This document shows, piece after piece, positions 18,571 to 28,486 of a stretch of 64,000 bases of DNA. Position 1 is the stretch's first letter; every line of letters begins with the position of its first letter. A program made the translations under genes and the position numbers. The notes under the pieces were generated by a model. The model saw only the letters and a program-made list of their open reading frames with translations. It had not been told where the DNA came from and did not search any database. This DNA comes from Bacteroidales bacterium (GTDB lineage: Bacteria > Bacteroidota > Bacteroidia > Bacteroidales > UBA932), in NCBI GenBank assembly GCA_016287075.1, contig JAEEVC010000014.1:1-64000 (forward strand), given 5' to 3'.

Positions 18571-19406
18571 CTTCCGGCTTTTTTCTGCCGCGTCAGTTCG
18601 GCGTAATGGGTGCGGTCCAGGGTGTTGGGGGTGATGGTGACGTAGCCCTCGGCGAGGAGGCAGTGGTCCGCGTCTGCCGCGGAGGCTTCCGTCTCGTCAT
18701 CGACGAAGGTCCCGATCATCATATAGCCCTTCTCGCCCGGCTCGAGGGGCCTGTCGACGGCCTGCCAGTAGAATTCGTCGTTGAGGTTCAGTTTCTCGAG
18801 ATAGGCATTGTCCCATTCCAGGAACTCCTTGATCCAGTGGCCTTTCCCCTGGTGGGAGAAACGGACTCCGCGGATCTCGGAAAGCGGCAGGGCGGGGAAG
18901 TTGACGTTGTAGATCAGCCCGTAACCGTCCTCCGGCCAGTTCTCCATCAGCATCCGGAAGATGTCCGGGAAAAGGGCTTCCACGGCGCTGAAATCGGCAT
19001 CCGGACGGAAATCGCAGAGAGAGACGCCTATGGCGCGGCAGCCGTTCAGGGCGCCTTCATCGGCCGCCCCGAGGGTGGCGGAATAATTGGCGGCGGTCGC
19101 CGCGTTCGTGCCGTGGTTGATGCCCGTCACGACGACGTCGGGATGGTGTTCGCGGAATTTGTAGTTGAGGGCGAATTTGACGCAGCTGGCCGGGGTCGCG
19201 TCGAGGTAGGACCACTCTCCCGGACCTTCTTCCGGCAGGGCCTTCCAGGCCAGTTTCTTCAAGCCCAGGGAAACGGCCATCGACATCGCGCTCTGGTGGT
19301 GCTTGGGCGCGATGACGGTTACGTTGCCGAAACCGGCCATGATACGGGCCAGGGTGTGGATGCCTTTGGACTTGAATCCGTCGTCGTTCGTGATCAGTAT
19401 TTCCAT
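18567..19406 (-). CDS. surE: 5'/3'-nucleotidase SurE
   Basis: Metal-dependent survival-protein phosphatase acting on nucleoside 5'- and 3'-monophosphates. The metal-binding NDDG motif is at the N terminus (ILITNDDGFKSKGI), followed by APKHHQSAMSM and VTGINHGTNAATAANYS, all typical of the family; 279 aa. A minus-strand -7 box TATATTTG (19443-19436) gives a leader of about 25 nt. It is co-transcribed with lpxB. Confidence 0.95.
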   Translation of the reverse strand: MEILITNDDGFKSKGIHTLARIMAGFGNVTVIAPKHHQSAMSMAVSLGLKKLAWKALPEEGPGEWSYLDATPASCVKFALNYKFREHHPDVVVTGINHGTNAATAANYSATLGAADEGALNGCRAIGVSLCDFRPDADFSAVEALFPDIFRMLMENWPEDGYGLIYNVNFPALPLSEIRGVRFSHQGKGHWIKEFLEWDNAYLEKLNLNDEFYWQAVDRPLEPGEKGYMMIGTFVDDETEASAADADHCLLAEGYVTITPNTLDRTHYAELTRQKKAGR

Positions 19407-19435
19407 TCGATGAGAAAATCTTTTAAAAACGTTCG

Positions 19436-19473
19436 CAAATATAGTGATTTATCATCATTTTTTCGTAAATTTG
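19436..19473. promoter_or_regulatory. Divergent -7 promoter elements for surE-lpxB and gapA
   Basis: Minus-strand TATATTTG (19443-19436) faces surE, and plus-strand TAAATTTG (19466-19473) faces gapA. Good TTTG -33 partners were not found for either at 19-21 nt. Confidence 0.6.
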
Positions 19474-19531
19474 CGACGCTTTCCGGAAGGCTCCGGGGCA
19501 TTTGACTGGAAATGTTCAACACAAACAATAA

Positions 19532-20539
<1,008 letters not shown>

Positions 20540-20556
20540 GACCCTTCAACCCATTG

Positions 20557-20590
20557 AAAAAGACCGGCTTAACAAGTCGGTCTTTTTTTT
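20557..20590 (+). terminator. Rho-independent terminator of gapA
   Basis: AAAGACCGGCTT and AAGTCGGTCTTT pair around the loop AACA with one G-T wobble, followed by an eight-T run. Confidence 0.9.
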
Positions 20591-20656
20591 GTCGGCAGGG
20601 CTATCCGGGGGTGGACAAGCCCCCGGACACCCCATACCCCGGCCCGCCCAAAGGAG

Positions 20657-21484
20657 TTACGGCGCAGTGACGACGGAGAGGTCGACGTAGCCGCGGATGC
20701 CGTGGATGACGGCGCGGTCGGTGAACTGCCACATCGTGCAGGCGGGGCTGTCCGGCGTTTTTCCGCCGTAACGGGCAATCCAGAGCGGGTAGTGCTCCGT
20801 TATGTCGCTGGAGAGGATATCGAGGGCGAAACGGTCGGAGGTGTAGATGACCGGGCGGCGTCCGTAGTGCTTCTCGACGGCTTTCAGCCAGGTCAAGGCG
20901 CGCTGGTTCAGCGTGTCCTTCGTGCAGCCCCGGTGCAGGGTCTCGATGTCCAGGACAGGGGAGAGGTCGCCGTGACGGAGGGGGCCGACGGTGGCGATGA
21001 AGTTTGCGGCCTGTTTTTCCGGATCGGCAGAGGAACGGAAGAAGTGGTAGGCGCCCCTTTGTGCGCGGAGCCGGCCAGCCGCTTCCCAGTTCTGGGCAAA
21101 GCGCCTGTCGCGGAAAGAGGTCCCTTCCGTCGCCTTGAGGTAGATGCGCGAAACGGGGAGGATTTCCCGGGCACCCAGCAGGTCTTTCGATGTCCTGCCG
21201 CGGGTGTCGATGACCACGCGCAGCGAGTCCCATGCAATGGCGGTTCCGTTGTGATGTGAGAGGTCGATGCAGTAGCTGTGGTATCCTTTCGGGACGGACG
21301 CTCCTGTTTCGGCAAACCGTCCGCTGCGGATGTAAGGGAACAGGACCGTGAGGAGGACGGCCGAGAGAGCGGTGGCGACAATCCATGGGCTCAGCCGCCT
21401 TTTGACGGTCTTTTTCCGTCTTTTGGACGGCTTTTTGGCTTGTAACTTTTTTGTTACGCCATATAACTTATTTGTTTTACCCAT
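20657..21484 (-). CDS. GH25 lysozyme-like muramidase, membrane-anchored
   Basis: 275 aa. A strongly basic N-terminal tail (residues 1-30, KKPSKRRKKTVKRR) precedes a single transmembrane helix (WIVATALSAVLLTVLF), then a GH25 (beta/alpha) barrel domain exposed to the periplasm. Catalytic markers are CIDLSHHNG, IYLKATEG and the acidic pair in PVLDIET. GH25 enzymes cleave the beta-1,4 bond between N-acetylmuramic acid and N-acetylglucosamine. A minus-strand -7 box TAATTTTG (21543-21536) and a 15-nt palindrome over the start codon suggest regulation. Confidence 0.88.
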   Translation of the reverse strand: MGKTNKLYGVTKKLQAKKPSKRRKKTVKRRLSPWIVATALSAVLLTVLFPYIRSGRFAETGASVPKGYHSYCIDLSHHNGTAIAWDSLRVVIDTRGRTSKDLLGAREILPVSRIYLKATEGTSFRDRRFAQNWEAAGRLRAQRGAYHFFRSSADPEKQAANFIATVGPLRHGDLSPVLDIETLHRGCTKDTLNQRALTWLKAVEKHYGRRPVIYTSDRFALDILSSDITEHYPLWIARYGGKTPDSPACTMWQFTDRAVIHGIRGYVDLSVVTAP

Positions 21485-21496
21485 TGATTATCAATG
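21482..21496. promoter_or_regulatory. 15-nt palindrome over the GH25 start codon
   Basis: CATTGATTATCAATG is a perfect 7-1-7 palindrome whose left arm contains the complement of the ATG. It could be a repressor operator or a hairpin occluding initiation; this is inference. Confidence 0.4.
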
Positions 21497-21602
21497 TAAA
21501 AAATAATATCTTCTGTGATATGCAGAATTATAGGACAAAATTACGGAAAAAAGTGTAACTTTGCCCAAAACCGAATACAAAACAACAAAACAATCGCATC
21601 TT

Positions 21603-22142
21603 ATGGAACTCAAAGGATCCAAAACCGAGGCCAATCTGAAGACCGCTTTCGCCGGTGAGTCCCAGGCCCACACCAAGTATCTCTATTACGCCTCCAAGGC
21701 CAAGAAGGACGGCTATGTCCAGATTGGCGAACTGTTCGAGGCGACGGCCCTGAACGAGAAGGAACATGCCAAGATCTGGTTCAAGTTCCTCCACGACGGC
21801 GGCATCCCTTCCACCGAGGAGAACCTCGCGGACGCGGCTTCCGGTGAAAACTACGAATGGACCGACATGTACGAAGGTTTCGCAAAGACCGCCGAGGAAG
21901 AGGGCTTCAAGGAGATCGCTTTCCTCTTCAAGAAAGTCGGTGCCATCGAGAAGACCCACGAGGAGCGTTACCGCAAGCTCCTGACCAACATCCAGGAAGG
22001 CCTCGTCTTCTCCCGCGACGGGGACATGATGTGGGAATGCGCCAACTGCGGCCACATCGTCATCGGCAAGAAGGCGCCCGAAATCTGCCCGGTCTGCAAG
22101 CATCCGAAGAGCTATTTCATGCTCCGTCCGGATAATTACTGA
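21603..22142 (+). CDS. rbr: Rubrerythrin
   Basis: Non-haem di-iron peroxidase used by anaerobes to reduce hydrogen peroxide. 179 aa with an N-terminal ferritin-like four-helix domain ([37 protein letters not shown] supplying Glu/His ligands) and a C-terminal rubredoxin-like knuckle (CANCGH ... [11 protein letters not shown]). The start is ATG 21603; the ORF track begins at a TTG inside the -7 promoter box TAACTTTG (21556-21563). Single gene followed by hairpins. Confidence 0.96.
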   Translation: MELKGSKTEANLKTAFAGESQAHTKYLYYASKAKKDGYVQIGELFEATALNEKEHAKIWFKFLHDGGIPSTEENLADAASGENYEWTDMYEGFAKTAEEEGFKEIAFLFKKVGAIEKTHEERYRKLLTNIQEGLVFSRDGDMMWECANCGHIVIGKKAPEICPVCKHPKSYFMLRPDNY

Positions 22143-22169
22143 TCCTTTGATGCTTATTTGGGAATTGTG

Positions 22170-22250
22170 AAATAATAACCCGCATCACCGGTGTCTGCTG
22201 CTTCGCAGCCCTGTCCGGGTAAATGCCACCGGTGATGCGGGTTATTATTT
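22170..22250. repeat. Perfect 24-bp inverted repeat with nested hairpin in the loop
   Basis: AAATAATAACCCGCATCACCGGTG (22170-22193; arms differ only in orientation from 22227-22250) flanks a 33-nt loop that itself holds GCTGC-TTC-GCAGC (22197-22209). The right arm ends in TTATTATTT, so it can act as a terminator for rubrerythrin, but 24 perfect pairs is far longer than the other terminators in this window. Confidence 0.85.
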
Positions 22251-22272
22251 CTGTTTCACTCAGTTAAAACGA

Positions 22273-22303
22273 ACGGCCTGAAGTTTTGCTTCAGGCCGTT
22301 TTT
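22273..22303. terminator. Intrinsic terminator between rbr and pssA
   Basis: ACGGCCTGAAG and CTTCAGGCCGT form a perfect 11-bp stem with a 5-nt loop, followed by a T run on + and preceded by AAAACG on the same strand, so it can work in both directions for the convergent genes. Confidence 0.88.
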
Positions 22304-22328
22304 AAGGTATCGCTTCAACTATTCCGCC

Positions 22329-23048
22329 CTATCTTTTGAACGGGGCGCAGGCGAGGTTTTCGAGAATGTAGAAGGAGAAAATGAGCAAGGGAGCCAAGCT
22401 CCAGTGCGCACGAAGGATCACGGTCAGGAAGATGGCCAGCGCCGCGAAAGCGAAGAACACGATGCGCTTCGCGTCCAGGAGCCGGTGCCCCTTCTTGATC
22501 TTCATGCCGAACATCGGGATCTCACTCACGAGAAGGATGGCAAGGGCAGTGAAACCAGGCACGAAGTACGGCGACTCGACCCAGGAGGCGAGGGCGCTCC
22601 CCGGCGTCCGGAAAACATATAGGGCGAGCGATCCGCAGACCATGGCACAGGCCGGGGTCGGCAGGCCGATGAAATCGAGGGTCTGGCGCTCGTCGGTGTT
22701 GAATCTGGCGAGGCGCAGGGCCGAGAAGACCGCGATGACAAGCGGCAGGAAAGCCGGCCAGCCGGCCGTCGTCAGCGGCGCGTCGCCGGCCATCGTCTTG
22801 CACAGCATCAGCGCGGGCAGGAGCCCGAAGCTGACCAGGTCCGCAAGGGAGTCCAGTTCCTTCCCGATGGGGGAGTAGGCGTGGAGGGCCCTCGCGGCGA
22901 GCCCGTCGCAGAAGTCGAAGACGGCGGCGGCGAGCATCAGCGGGAAGGCGATGTCCATCCGTCCTTCCAGGGTAAAAACCACTCCCACGGCCCCCGAAAG
23001 GAGGTTCATGGAAGTGATCGTGTTCGGGATGTGCCTGGAAATCTGCAT
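22329..23048 (-). CDS. pssA: CDP-diacylglycerol-serine O-phosphatidyltransferase
   Basis: Makes phosphatidylserine, the precursor of phosphatidylethanolamine, at the inner membrane. 239 aa, multi-pass, with the CDP-alcohol transferase signature DG-x2-AR-x8-G-x3-D-x3-D visible as DGLAARALHAYSPIGKELD followed by SLAD. The ATG overlaps the last base of the upstream C1B peptidase stop (TAATG), so the two genes are translationally linked. Confidence 0.93.
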   Translation of the reverse strand: MQISRHIPNTITSMNLLSGAVGVVFTLEGRMDIAFPLMLAAAVFDFCDGLAARALHAYSPIGKELDSLADLVSFGLLPALMLCKTMAGDAPLTTAGWPAFLPLVIAVFSALRLARFNTDERQTLDFIGLPTPACAMVCGSLALYVFRTPGSALASWVESPYFVPGFTALAILLVSEIPMFGMKIKKGHRLLDAKRIVFFAFAALAIFLTVILRAHWSLAPLLIFSFYILENLACAPFKR

Positions 23049-24292
23049 TATCGGCGCGGGCGGTTGGTCTTGCCGTAATTGTACAGGCCGAGCTTCTTCT
23101 GGATATCGACCGGAATGGCGTTGCGGTTGACCACGTAGTTGAGGGTCTTGGCCTTGGCGAAATTCTCGGACATGTACCAGATGCCCTTGAAGGCGCCGGT
23201 CTCGCCCCAGGAATTCTTAATCAGGTAGTATTTCGTGCCGTTCTGGTCCTTGGCTATGCCGAACAGGTGCATGCCGTGGTCGTCGGTGCTCGTCTTGTTG
23301 TCGAACATCTCCTGGCGGACCTCCTGGGTGACAGCGAGTTCCTTCATCGTGGCGGGTGCGGCGGACTTCTCGTCGGCCTTGCCGACCCAGCGCTCCTGGT
23401 CGGAACCCGCAGAAACCTTGGCCGCCTTCGGGTCGAGCAGGACGGCGATGCCGTCGCGCGTGAAGCCGAGTTCGCTCACGTCGCCGCCCCAGAGCACCGT
23501 GTGGCCGTTTTCAATGGCGTTGTCGATGACGGCCATGAACTCGTCCAGCGGGAGGTTGTAGGAGGGCGTCCAGCGCCAGTTGTCCTCGACCTCGATGGCG
23601 AAAGGCTTGTAGAAGGGATGGTGGGTGTAGGAGGTGATGCTGACGAAGTCGTCGGTATTGATGCCGAGTTCATCCCTGTAAGTAACAGGCGTATAGGTCT
23701 TTCCGTCCACTTCGAATTCCGCGGGGATCTCGCCGAGATAGGCATTGAGGATCCCGTCGAAGCCTTTCGGCCACACCGGGGTGAGGGTCTTGTTGGGATT
23801 CCGGACGACGGCCTCGACATAGCCGCGGAGGACGGCGTCCAGCTCGCCCTGGACCGGCAGGTCCGTGCCGTAATTCATGCCGGAGAAGACCGATTGCGGG
23901 ACGATGCCGTACGTGGCGATGACGTCCAGCACGTCGCCGAAGTCGCTGCCGGCGGCCATGTTGAGCTTGCCGTCGAGACGGACGTACTTGATGGCCCTGT
24001 CATGGTAGGCGTTCCGGACGACGAACATCTCGGAAAGGTCCGGGAAGCGGGTCGTGTCCTGGATCCCCTTGGCCTTCATGATCTCGGATTCGAGGAAGGA
24101 GAGGGAGGAAAAACACCAGCAGGTGCCGCTGCGGTACTGGTTCTTGACAGAGGTGACGGGGATGGACTTCACCGTCGTGAACTGGTAGTCGGCGGCTCTC
24201 GGGGCACCGGGCTTCGGCTGGGAAACGGCCGCGAGGGGGAGGAGGACCGCGGCGGATGCCGCGAAAAAGAGTTTTCTCATCATATCTTTCAT
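23048..24292 (-). CDS. C1B-type cysteine aminopeptidase (bleomycin hydrolase-like), exported
   Basis: A papain-fold peptidase of 414 aa. The catalytic Cys is in QYRSGTCWCFSS (~57), the His is in DDHGMHLFG and the Asn in LIKNSWGE near the C terminus, the arrangement of the PepC/bleomycin hydrolase family. Unlike cytosolic PepC it has a cleavable signal (LFFAASAAVLLPLAAVS). A minus-strand -7 box TAATTTTG (24333-24326) lies ~30 nt upstream. Alternative starts at 24283 and 24280 are possible. Confidence 0.88.
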   Translation of the reverse strand: MKDMMRKLFFAASAAVLLPLAAVSQPKPGAPRAADYQFTTVKSIPVTSVKNQYRSGTCWCFSSLSFLESEIMKAKGIQDTTRFPDLSEMFVVRNAYHDRAIKYVRLDGKLNMAAGSDFGDVLDVIATYGIVPQSVFSGMNYGTDLPVQGELDAVLRGYVEAVVRNPNKTLTPVWPKGFDGILNAYLGEIPAEFEVDGKTYTPVTYRDELGINTDDFVSITSYTHHPFYKPFAIEVEDNWRWTPSYNLPLDEFMAVIDNAIENGHTVLWGGDVSELGFTRDGIAVLLDPKAAKVSAGSDQERWVGKADEKSAAPATMKELAVTQEVRQEMFDNKTSTDDHGMHLFGIAKDQNGTKYYLIKNSWGETGAFKGIWYMSENFAKAKTLNYVVNRNAIPVDIQKKLGLYNYGKTNRPRR

Positions 24293-24325
24293 CTAAGCTT
24301 TGTTCCTTTCGGGTGCATGATTTTA

Positions 24326-24353
24326 CAAAATTAGGGATTTAATCGTAAATTTG
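24326..24353. promoter_or_regulatory. Divergent -7 elements for the C1B peptidase and the alpha/beta hydrolase
   Basis: TAATTTTG on minus (24333-24326) serves the peptidase-pssA operon; TAAATTTG on plus (24346-24353) serves the hydrolase. The plus-strand element ends 8 nt before the hydrolase ATG, so that mRNA should be leaderless or nearly so. Confidence 0.65.
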
Positions 24354-24361
24354 CAATCGAG

Positions 24362-25024
24362 ATGGCCGGGAATGATCCAATCCATGTCCTGTATATCCAC
24401 GGGATGGGCGGGGGGAGCGACAGCCGGATCCCCCGTTTGCTCTCCGCATGGTTCGCGGAGCACGAGCCCCGTGTCCGGGTGATTGCGCGTACCTATTCTT
24501 TCGATCCTGCGGTCGCGGCGGGGCAGATCGGCGCCTGGCGGGAGGAACTGCGGCCCGCCCTGGTCATCGGGGAGTCGCTCGGATGCATCCATGCCATCCG
24601 TCTCCGGGGAATCCCGCATATCCTTGTCTCGCCGGCCCTCGGCGCCCCCGGCTATCTCTACCGGCTCGCCCCGCTGATGTTCATTCCGGGCATCCCCTGG
24701 CTCTGCGGCTGCATCTGGCGGCCGAGGGAAGGGGACCGGCAGCCCCTGCGGTTCCGCTATCGGACCCTCCGGAATTACAAGGCCCATTGGGCGGACGCCC
24801 TGGCCAATACGGCGGCGGCCGGAAGCACGGATCCTTTCTTCGCTTTCTTCGGAACCCGGGACCATTACCGCCGGACGGGCATCGTTCGGATCAGCGCCTG
24901 GAGGAAATATTTCGGTGACTCATTCCAAGTATATGATGGAACGCACTTTATGGAAGAAGAATATGTGTATTCCATGCTTGCTCCGAAGATCCTGTCCACG
25001 CTGCATCTGCCTGCCATTCCCTAA
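24362..25024 (+). CDS. Small alpha/beta-hydrolase-fold protein
   Basis: 220 aa with a complete hydrolase triad pattern: oxyanion-hole motif YIHGMGGG (~12), nucleophile elbow GESLG (~71), Asp in GTRDHYRR (~165) and His in GTHFMEEE (~193). No signal peptide, so it is probably cytosolic. It resembles small uncharacterised esterase-like hydrolases of Bacteroidetes; substrate unknown. The -7 promoter box ends 8 nt before the ATG, so the mRNA is probably leaderless. It is divergent from the C1B peptidase gene and separated from susC by 133 nt. Confidence 0.75.
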   Translation: MAGNDPIHVLYIHGMGGGSDSRIPRLLSAWFAEHEPRVRVIARTYSFDPAVAAGQIGAWREELRPALVIGESLGCIHAIRLRGIPHILVSPALGAPGYLYRLAPLMFIPGIPWLCGCIWRPREGDRQPLRFRYRTLRNYKAHWADALANTAAAGSTDPFFAFFGTRDHYRRTGIVRISAWRKYFGDSFQVYDGTHFMEEEYVYSMLAPKILSTLHLPAIP

Positions 25025-25157
25025 GGTGCGCGCGTGCGCCCGTTCAAAAAATAACGCGCAACGCTTGCATAGTTCCGTGATTCTTCCCATTTTTGTAATA
25101 GGGTACGACAAAACATTGGATTAACCACTATTCATTTTTCACTCATAAACCCTTTTT

Positions 25158-28100
25158 ATGAAAGCCAAAATCAGTCTGTTTTTGACGCTGGCGCTCCTGT
25201 TGCTTTCCGTTCCTGCCTTCACGCAGGACCGCGGACAGGGCTCCGGCAAGATGACGGTATCCGGCCGGGTCCTGGATGAACAGGGCTTTCCGGTTATCGG
25301 AGCTGGTGTCATTGTGAAGGGATCCACCCTCGGGACGGCGACCGACATCGAAGGCCGCTACACCCTCTCGGTCCCGTCCAATGCCACGCTACTCGTCCAG
25401 AGCATCGGCTACCGGACGGCGGAGATCCCCGTCGGCGGCCGCAGCCGGATCGATGTGACGCTCTCTTCCGACAGCACCCTGCTGGAGGAAACCGTCGTGG
25501 TCGGTTACGGTACGCAGAAGAAGGCCAACCTGACCGGGGCTGTGGACCAGGTCGGCGAAGAGACCTTTGACGGCCGTCCGAACGCCAACCTGGCGCAGAT
25601 GCTCCAGGGCCGTGTCGCCAACCTGAACCTCAAGTTCACCGACGGCCGGCCGAACTCCTCCCCGTCGTTCAACATCCGCGGCCGCACCTCCATCGGACAG
25701 GGCGGCAGCGCGCTGGTCCTGATCGACGGTGTCGAAGGCAATGCGAGCCTGTTGAACCCGAACGACATTGAAAGCGTATCCGTCCTCAAGGATGCCGCTT
25801 CCTCTGCCATCTACGGATCCCGCGCCCCTTACGGCGTCGTCCTCATCACGACGAAGAACGCCAAGAAGGGTACCGCTACGATCAGCTACCAGTCCAACCT
25901 CTCCTTCGAGACCCCGACGGCGATGCCGGATGTCGTGTCCGACGGTTATACCTGGGCGAAGCATTTCTATGACGCCTGGTACAACTACAAGGGCAGCAAC
26001 CCGACCGCCATCAACAAGACCATGGAATTCTCCATGGCCTGGCTGGACGAGTACCGCCAGCGTGCGGAAAGCGGCAATTTCGAGACCCTCGTCTCCGACG
26101 GCGGTATCGGTACGAAGGGCCGCTGGGTCTATTACCACAAGGGCACGGACTATTACGATGCCCTGTACAAGGATTTCACCTTCACCCAGACCCACAACCT
26201 CTCCATCTCCGGCGCGGACGAAAAGTTCGACTATTACGTGTCCGCCCGTCTGTATGACAACAACGGTTTGTTCGACTCCGAGGTGAACCCCGACTCCTAC
26301 AAGATGTACAATGGCCGCGTCAAGGTCGGATACCAGGTAACGCCCTGGCTGAAGATTACTTCCAACACGGATATCGCGTACAGCCATTATGTGATGCCCG
26401 AGACCCAGAGCGAAGGCGGCGGCAACATCTGGCGCAACATCGCGGATGAGGGCCACCCCTGCTCGCCGATCATCAACCCGGACGGGACCCTCTCCTACAG
26501 CGGCGTCTATTCCGTCGGCGACATCCTTTACGGGACCAGCAACCGCAAGTACACCAACCGCCAGGCCCAGAACACCATCGCCGCCAAGGCGACGTTCTTC
26601 GGGAACCGGCTGCGGCTGAATGCGGATTTCACCTACCGGGCCCGTTCCTACGACACCCATGTCCACCGTCTTCCTACCCCGTTCACGCGGTATGAAGGCC
26701 TCACGGAGTCCCTTGCGGAAATCAAGGCCCTTGCCGATTACATCAGCGAGACCCTCCGGACCTATGACTACGTCGCGACGAACGAGTACATGGAGTATGA
26801 GGACAATATCGGCCAGCACAACTTCAAGGCCCTCGTCGGTTACAACTACGAACGGCAGACCTACCGGAACACGTATGCCTACAACGACGGCCTCCTCGCC
26901 CCGAACGTGGACAACATCAACCTGGCCCTCGGCCTCGACAACAAGAACATCACCGGCGACTTCTCCCGCTGGCGCACGGCCGGCGCGTTCTTCCGCTTCA
27001 ATTACAATTATGGTGAAAGGTATCTGCTCGAAGTGAACGGCCGTTACGACGGTTCCTCCAAGTTCCCTTCGAGCCAGCGCTGGGCATTCTTCCCGTCCGT
27101 CTCCGCCGGCTGGCGCATCAGCCAGGAACCCTGGTTCAAGGTGGACAACCGCATCGTCTCGAACATCAAGATCCGCGGCTCCTACGGTGCGCTCGGCAAC
27201 AGCAACGTGGGCGTGTATGCGTATGACGAGACCTTCGAACCGTCATCGGGCCGCATCATCAACGGCCAGAAAGTCCGCTACTTCAGCGCCCCGGCCCCGA
27301 TTCCCGAGTCCCTGACCTGGGAAACCGCCCAGACCCTCGACGGCGGTATCGACCTGAGCTTCCTCGCCGGCCGCCTGACCTTCACCGGCGACATCTACAA
27401 GCGCCGTACCCTGAACATGTACACGGTGGGACCGACCCTCCCGGACGTGTTCGGCGCTTCTTCCCCGAAGGGCAACTTCGCCGAAATGACCACCCGCGGC
27501 TATGAAATCGCCCTCGGCTGGGATGACTCCGGTACCCTTCTGGGCAAGCCGTTCAAGTATGGCTTCCATGCGACCCTTGCCGACTATTACTCCGTCATCG
27601 ACAAGTACAACAACGCCCTCAAGTCCCTGAGCAACAATGCATACCAGGGATCTACCTATTATGAGGGGATGCGTCTCGGCGACCTCTGGGGCTATGTCTG
27701 CAACGGCCTCTATCAGACCCAGGCCGAGATCGACGCCGACGAGGCGATGGCGCGGGCTGCCGGACAGGAGCATTACAATCCGCTCATGCAGCAGACCGAA
27801 CTCTACAACGTCCTGCCGGGCCAAATGCGCTTCGAGGACCTGGATGGGGACGGCTACATCTCCCGTGGCAAGAACACGGCCGACGAGCCCGGTGACCGCA
27901 AGATCATCGGCAACAGCGAACCCCGCTACATCTATTCCTTCGGGATCGACCTGGAATGGGCCGGCATCTTCGCCAACGCCTTCTTCCAGGGCGTGGGCAA
28001 GCAGGACTGGTATCCTGACAACGAGTCCTCCGCCTTCTGGGGCATGTACAACCGTCCGTACAACCAGATGCCTTCCTGGCACCTCGGCAACTACTGGACG

Positions 28101-28475
28101 CCCGAGAATCCCGATGCCTACCTCCCGCTGTACACCGGTTATTTCGCGCCTTTCTACAAGGGCCGCGTCAATGCCAATACGCGTTACCTGCAGGATGCAT
28201 CCTACATCCGTCTCAAGAGCGTCCAGCTCGGTTACAACTTCCCTTCGAAGCTGACCCGCCGGGCCGGATTCGAAAAGGTTTCGCTTTTTGTGGCAGGGGA
28301 GAACCTCTGGGCCTGGTCGCCCGTGTACAAGTGGACCCGCGACGTGGACGTCACGGCCAATATCTATGGTGCTGACAGCACGCTGGAAACCACCGGCGAC
28401 GGCTACAACTTCCCGACGATGAAGAGTGTCAGCATCGGTCTCAAGGTTACCTTCGGTCATATGGATAAAAAATAG
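25158..28475 (+). CDS. SusC/RagA family TonB-linked outer-membrane transporter
   Basis: 1105 aa. Signal peptide (KAKISLFLTLALLLLSVPAFT), a carboxypeptidase-D-like regulatory domain (~35-110, SGRVLDEQGFPVIGAGVIVKG), plug domain with the SusC signature ETVVVGYGTQKKANLTGAV and DGVEGNASLLNPNDIESVSV ... DAASSAIYGSRAPYGVVLITTK, and a C-terminal 22-strand barrel. It imports an oligomer captured by the SusD partner using TonB-transduced energy. It is the first gene of an operon with susD (11 nt downstream) and two further surface lipoproteins. There are no glycoside hydrolase genes in the operon, so the ligand may not be a simple glycan. Confidence 0.96.
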   Translation: MKAKISLFLTLALLLLSVPAFTQDRGQGSGKMTVSGRVLDEQGFPVIGAGVIVKGSTLGTATDIEGRYTLSVPSNATLLVQSIGYRTAEIPVGGRSRIDVTLSSDSTLLEETVVVGYGTQKKANLTGAVDQVGEETFDGRPNANLAQMLQGRVANLNLKFTDGRPNSSPSFNIRGRTSIGQGGSALVLIDGVEGNASLLNPNDIESVSVLKDAASSAIYGSRAPYGVVLITTKNAKKGTATISYQSNLSFETPTAMPDVVSDGYTWAKHFYDAWYNYKGSNPTAINKTMEFSMAWLDEYRQRAESGNFETLVSDGGIGTKGRWVYYHKGTDYYDALYKDFTFTQTHNLSISGADEKFDYYVSARLYDNNGLFDSEVNPDSYKMYNGRVKVGYQVTPWLKITSNTDIAYSHYVMPETQSEGGGNIWRNIADEGHPCSPIINPDGTLSYSGVYSVGDILYGTSNRKYTNRQAQNTIAAKATFFGNRLRLNADFTYRARSYDTHVHRLPTPFTRYEGLTESLAEIKALADYISETLRTYDYVATNEYMEYEDNIGQHNFKALVGYNYERQTYRNTYAYNDGLLAPNVDNINLALGLDNKNITGDFSRWRTAGAFFRFNYNYGERYLLEVNGRYDGSSKFPSSQRWAFFPSVSAGWRISQEPWFKVDNRIVSNIKIRGSYGALGNSNVGVYAYDETFEPSSGRIINGQKVRYFSAPAPIPESLTWETAQTLDGGIDLSFLAGRLTFTGDIYKRRTLNMYTVGPTLPDVFGASSPKGNFAEMTTRGYEIALGWDDSGTLLGKPFKYGFHATLADYYSVIDKYNNALKSLSNNAYQGSTYYEGMRLGDLWGYVCNGLYQTQAEIDADEAMARAAGQEHYNPLMQQTELYNVLPGQMRFEDLDGDGYISRGKNTADEPGDRKIIGNSEPRYIYSFGIDLEWAGIFANAFFQGVGKQDWYPDNESSAFWGMYNRPYNQMPSWHLGNYWTPENPDAYLPLYTGYFAPFYKGRVNANTRYLQDASYIRLKSVQLGYNFPSKLTRRAGFEKVSLFVAGENLWAWSPVYKWTRDVDVTANIYGADSTLETTGDGYNFPTMKSVSIGLKVTFGHMDKK

Positions 28476-28486
28476 GAGGAATCAAC

